64,000 nt of DNA, from assembly GCA_947495125.1 (NCBI GenBank), contig CANLXL010000012.1, positions 62,001 to 126,000 of the forward strand, in the 5' to 3' direction. Both the position numbers and the translations under genes were made by a program. The stretch comes from an uncultured Flaviramulus sp. Lineage in GTDB: Bacteria > Bacteroidota > Bacteroidia > Flavobacteriales > Flavobacteriaceae. This document shows positions 62,947 to 64,000 of the stretch, piece after piece. Each line of letters begins with the position of its first letter. Within the stretch, counting starts at the first letter, position 1. The notes beneath the pieces were generated by a model that was not told the origin of the DNA, searched no databases, and worked only from the letters and a program-made list of their open reading frames with translations.

Positions 62947-64000
62947 ATGAAGTTTAAAATTACCTGTATTGCACTATGTCTTTTTGCAATACTGACATCG
63001 CACTCACAAGAGGTTAAATCACCTAAGTTTGGAAAAGGCCTCTTTAATCTTGTTGGACAAGATAGTAGTTGGACCATGAAAATTGGCGCCAGAATGCAAT
63101 TTTTAGCAATTTCTAACTGGGAAGACGGCGCAGATAACGAAGCGAATTTTTTAGTAAGACGAGCTCGTTTAAAATTTGATGGCTACGCCTTTACACCAAA
63201 ACTTAAATATAAAATAGAGCTGGGGTTATCTAATCGGGACATCTCCGGTGCATCACAATTTACAAGTAACGCTCCCCGATATATCTTAGACGCCGTAATG
63301 AAATGGAACTTTGCACCGGGTTTCGAACTTTGGTTTGGACAAACTAAACTCCCCGGTAACAGAGAACGTGTGGTTTCTTCAGCTAATCTGCAGCAAGTCG
63401 ATCGTTCACTTTTGAACAGTCGATTCAATATTGACCGAGATGTGGGCATTCAATTAAAACATAAGTTTAATTTAAGTGACACATTTGTTGTAAAAGAGAC
63501 CTTTTCTATTGCCCAGGGTGAAGGTAGAAACGTAACGACCGGGAATTTAGGAGGACATCAATTTACCGGACGCGTCGAACTCTACCCGTTTGGAAATTTT
63601 GCCAGTAAAGGCGACTATAAAGGTTCTGATTTAAAACGCGAACAAAAACCGAAATTAGCCTTAGGTGTGAGTTACGACCATAATAATAATGCCGTTAAGA
63701 CGCGAAGTAACATGGGCTCTTATATGGTTACGGATACCGGTTTTTTTGAAACGAATATCAATACCCTTTTTATAGACGCGATGTTTAAGTACAGAGGCTT
63801 CTCTTTGATGGCTGAATATGCCGATAGAGATGCTAAAGATCCATTTGCAAAAAACTCCGATGGTACCCTTACGGGAGACGCGGTTCAGGTGGGTAAAGGT
63901 TTAAACTTACAAGCCGGTATTTTATGTAAAAACGATTGGGAAATTTCGGGACGTTTTACAAACATTCATTTAATTAAAAGCATTACCGGGAAGAATAACG
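62947..64000 (+). CDS. OprO/OprP-type phosphate-selective porin, 3' end outside window
   Basis: The first ~351 codons are present. A signal peptide (1-20, ending LTSHSQ) is followed by the family start: WTMKIGARMQFLAISNWEDG, FLVRRARLKFDGYAFTPKLK and APGFELWFGQTKLPGNRERV, as in Bacteroidota phosphate-selective porins O and P. Alternating strands form an outer membrane barrel. The family typically takes up phosphate or polyphosphate and commonly sits before Pst genes, which would lie beyond the right edge. It carries the array promoter. Confidence 0.88.
   Translation, partial: MKFKITCIALCLFAILTSHSQEVKSPKFGKGLFNLVGQDSSWTMKIGARMQFLAISNWEDGADNEANFLVRRARLKFDGYAFTPKLKYKIELGLSNRDISGASQFTSNAPRYILDAVMKWNFAPGFELWFGQTKLPGNRERVVSSANLQQVDRSLLNSRFNIDRDVGIQLKHKFNLSDTFVVKETFSIAQGEGRNVTTGNLGGHQFTGRVELYPFGNFASKGDYKGSDLKREQKPKLALGVSYDHNNNAVKTRSNMGSYMVTDTGFFETNINTLFIDAMFKYRGFSLMAEYADRDAKDPFAKNSDGTLTGDAVQVGKGLNLQAGILCKNDWEISGRFTNIHLIKSITGKNN

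Noticed and set aside
1-64000. tRNA, rRNA, CRISPR, prophage or plasmid replication genes
   Set aside because: None recognised on reading both strands; phage or plasmid hallmark proteins are absent.

Overview
The window is a low-GC chromosomal segment from a Bacteroidota bacterium, almost certainly a Flavobacteriaceae member and probably marine. The reasons are SusC/TonB-type receptors with carboxypeptidase-regulatory N-domains, TAnnTTTG promoter boxes with very short leaders, few Shine-Dalgarno sequences, many lipoproteins, and S23/IVP-type four-helix-bundle and TraB/GumN proteins. No rRNA, tRNA or CRISPR array was seen.

Layout. 1-7.2 kb is accessory: a truncated lipoprotein, a membrane-anchored prokaryotic STING-like protein with no cyclase beside it, a GNAT acetyltransferase, an IS3 orfA scrap, a NeuD/PglD-type acyltransferase, a barstar-like inhibitor overlapping an APH-fold kinase, an unknown lipoprotein, an Imm26-like protein and a TraB/GumN protein. 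7.3-10.6 kb holds an MG2-type exported protein and a methyltransferase. 10.7-27 kb is an export locus: a histidine kinase and NtrC-type regulator diverge from TolC, HlyD, two FtsX/MacB-type permeases, one ATPase and two more permeases. A -24/-12 (sigma-54) promoter and an upstream 13-bp inverted repeat lie between the two arms. 27-32.5 kb carries a sugar-dehydrogenase/cytochrome c fusion, a RelE/ParE toxin-antitoxin pair between direct repeats, two small XRE regulators, a MITE-like palindromic element and a polyprenyl synthetase. 32.6-39.7 kb is a TetR-TolC-adaptor-RND operon with a four-helix-bundle gene inside it. 40-45.6 kb carries a secreted esterase and a TonB-dependent receptor. 46-56.4 kb is mostly housekeeping (aspS, a CLC channel, tadA, a TonB-like protein, dxs, a PhoD-like phosphatase, dgt).

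56.5 kb to the right edge looks like a phosphate-starvation regulon: a stand-alone carboxypeptidase-regulatory domain protein, a TonB-dependent receptor, a tandem-repeat beta-helix lipoprotein, a putative ~100-nt small RNA, and the start of an OprO/OprP-like porin. Each of these five units is preceded by heptamers (consensus near TAACATT) phased at exactly 11 bp, the geometry of PhoB boxes. In each case the last heptamer ends exactly 7 bp before a TTTG-ending -7 box. Five promoters sharing one register are the strongest unexplained signal in the window.

Other leads are the orphan STING, the sigma-54-controlled four-permease exporter, a CLC protein lacking the gating glutamate, and the toxin-antitoxin pair bracketed by a duplicated gene fragment. 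Functions rest on motif recognition by eye; no database search was run.
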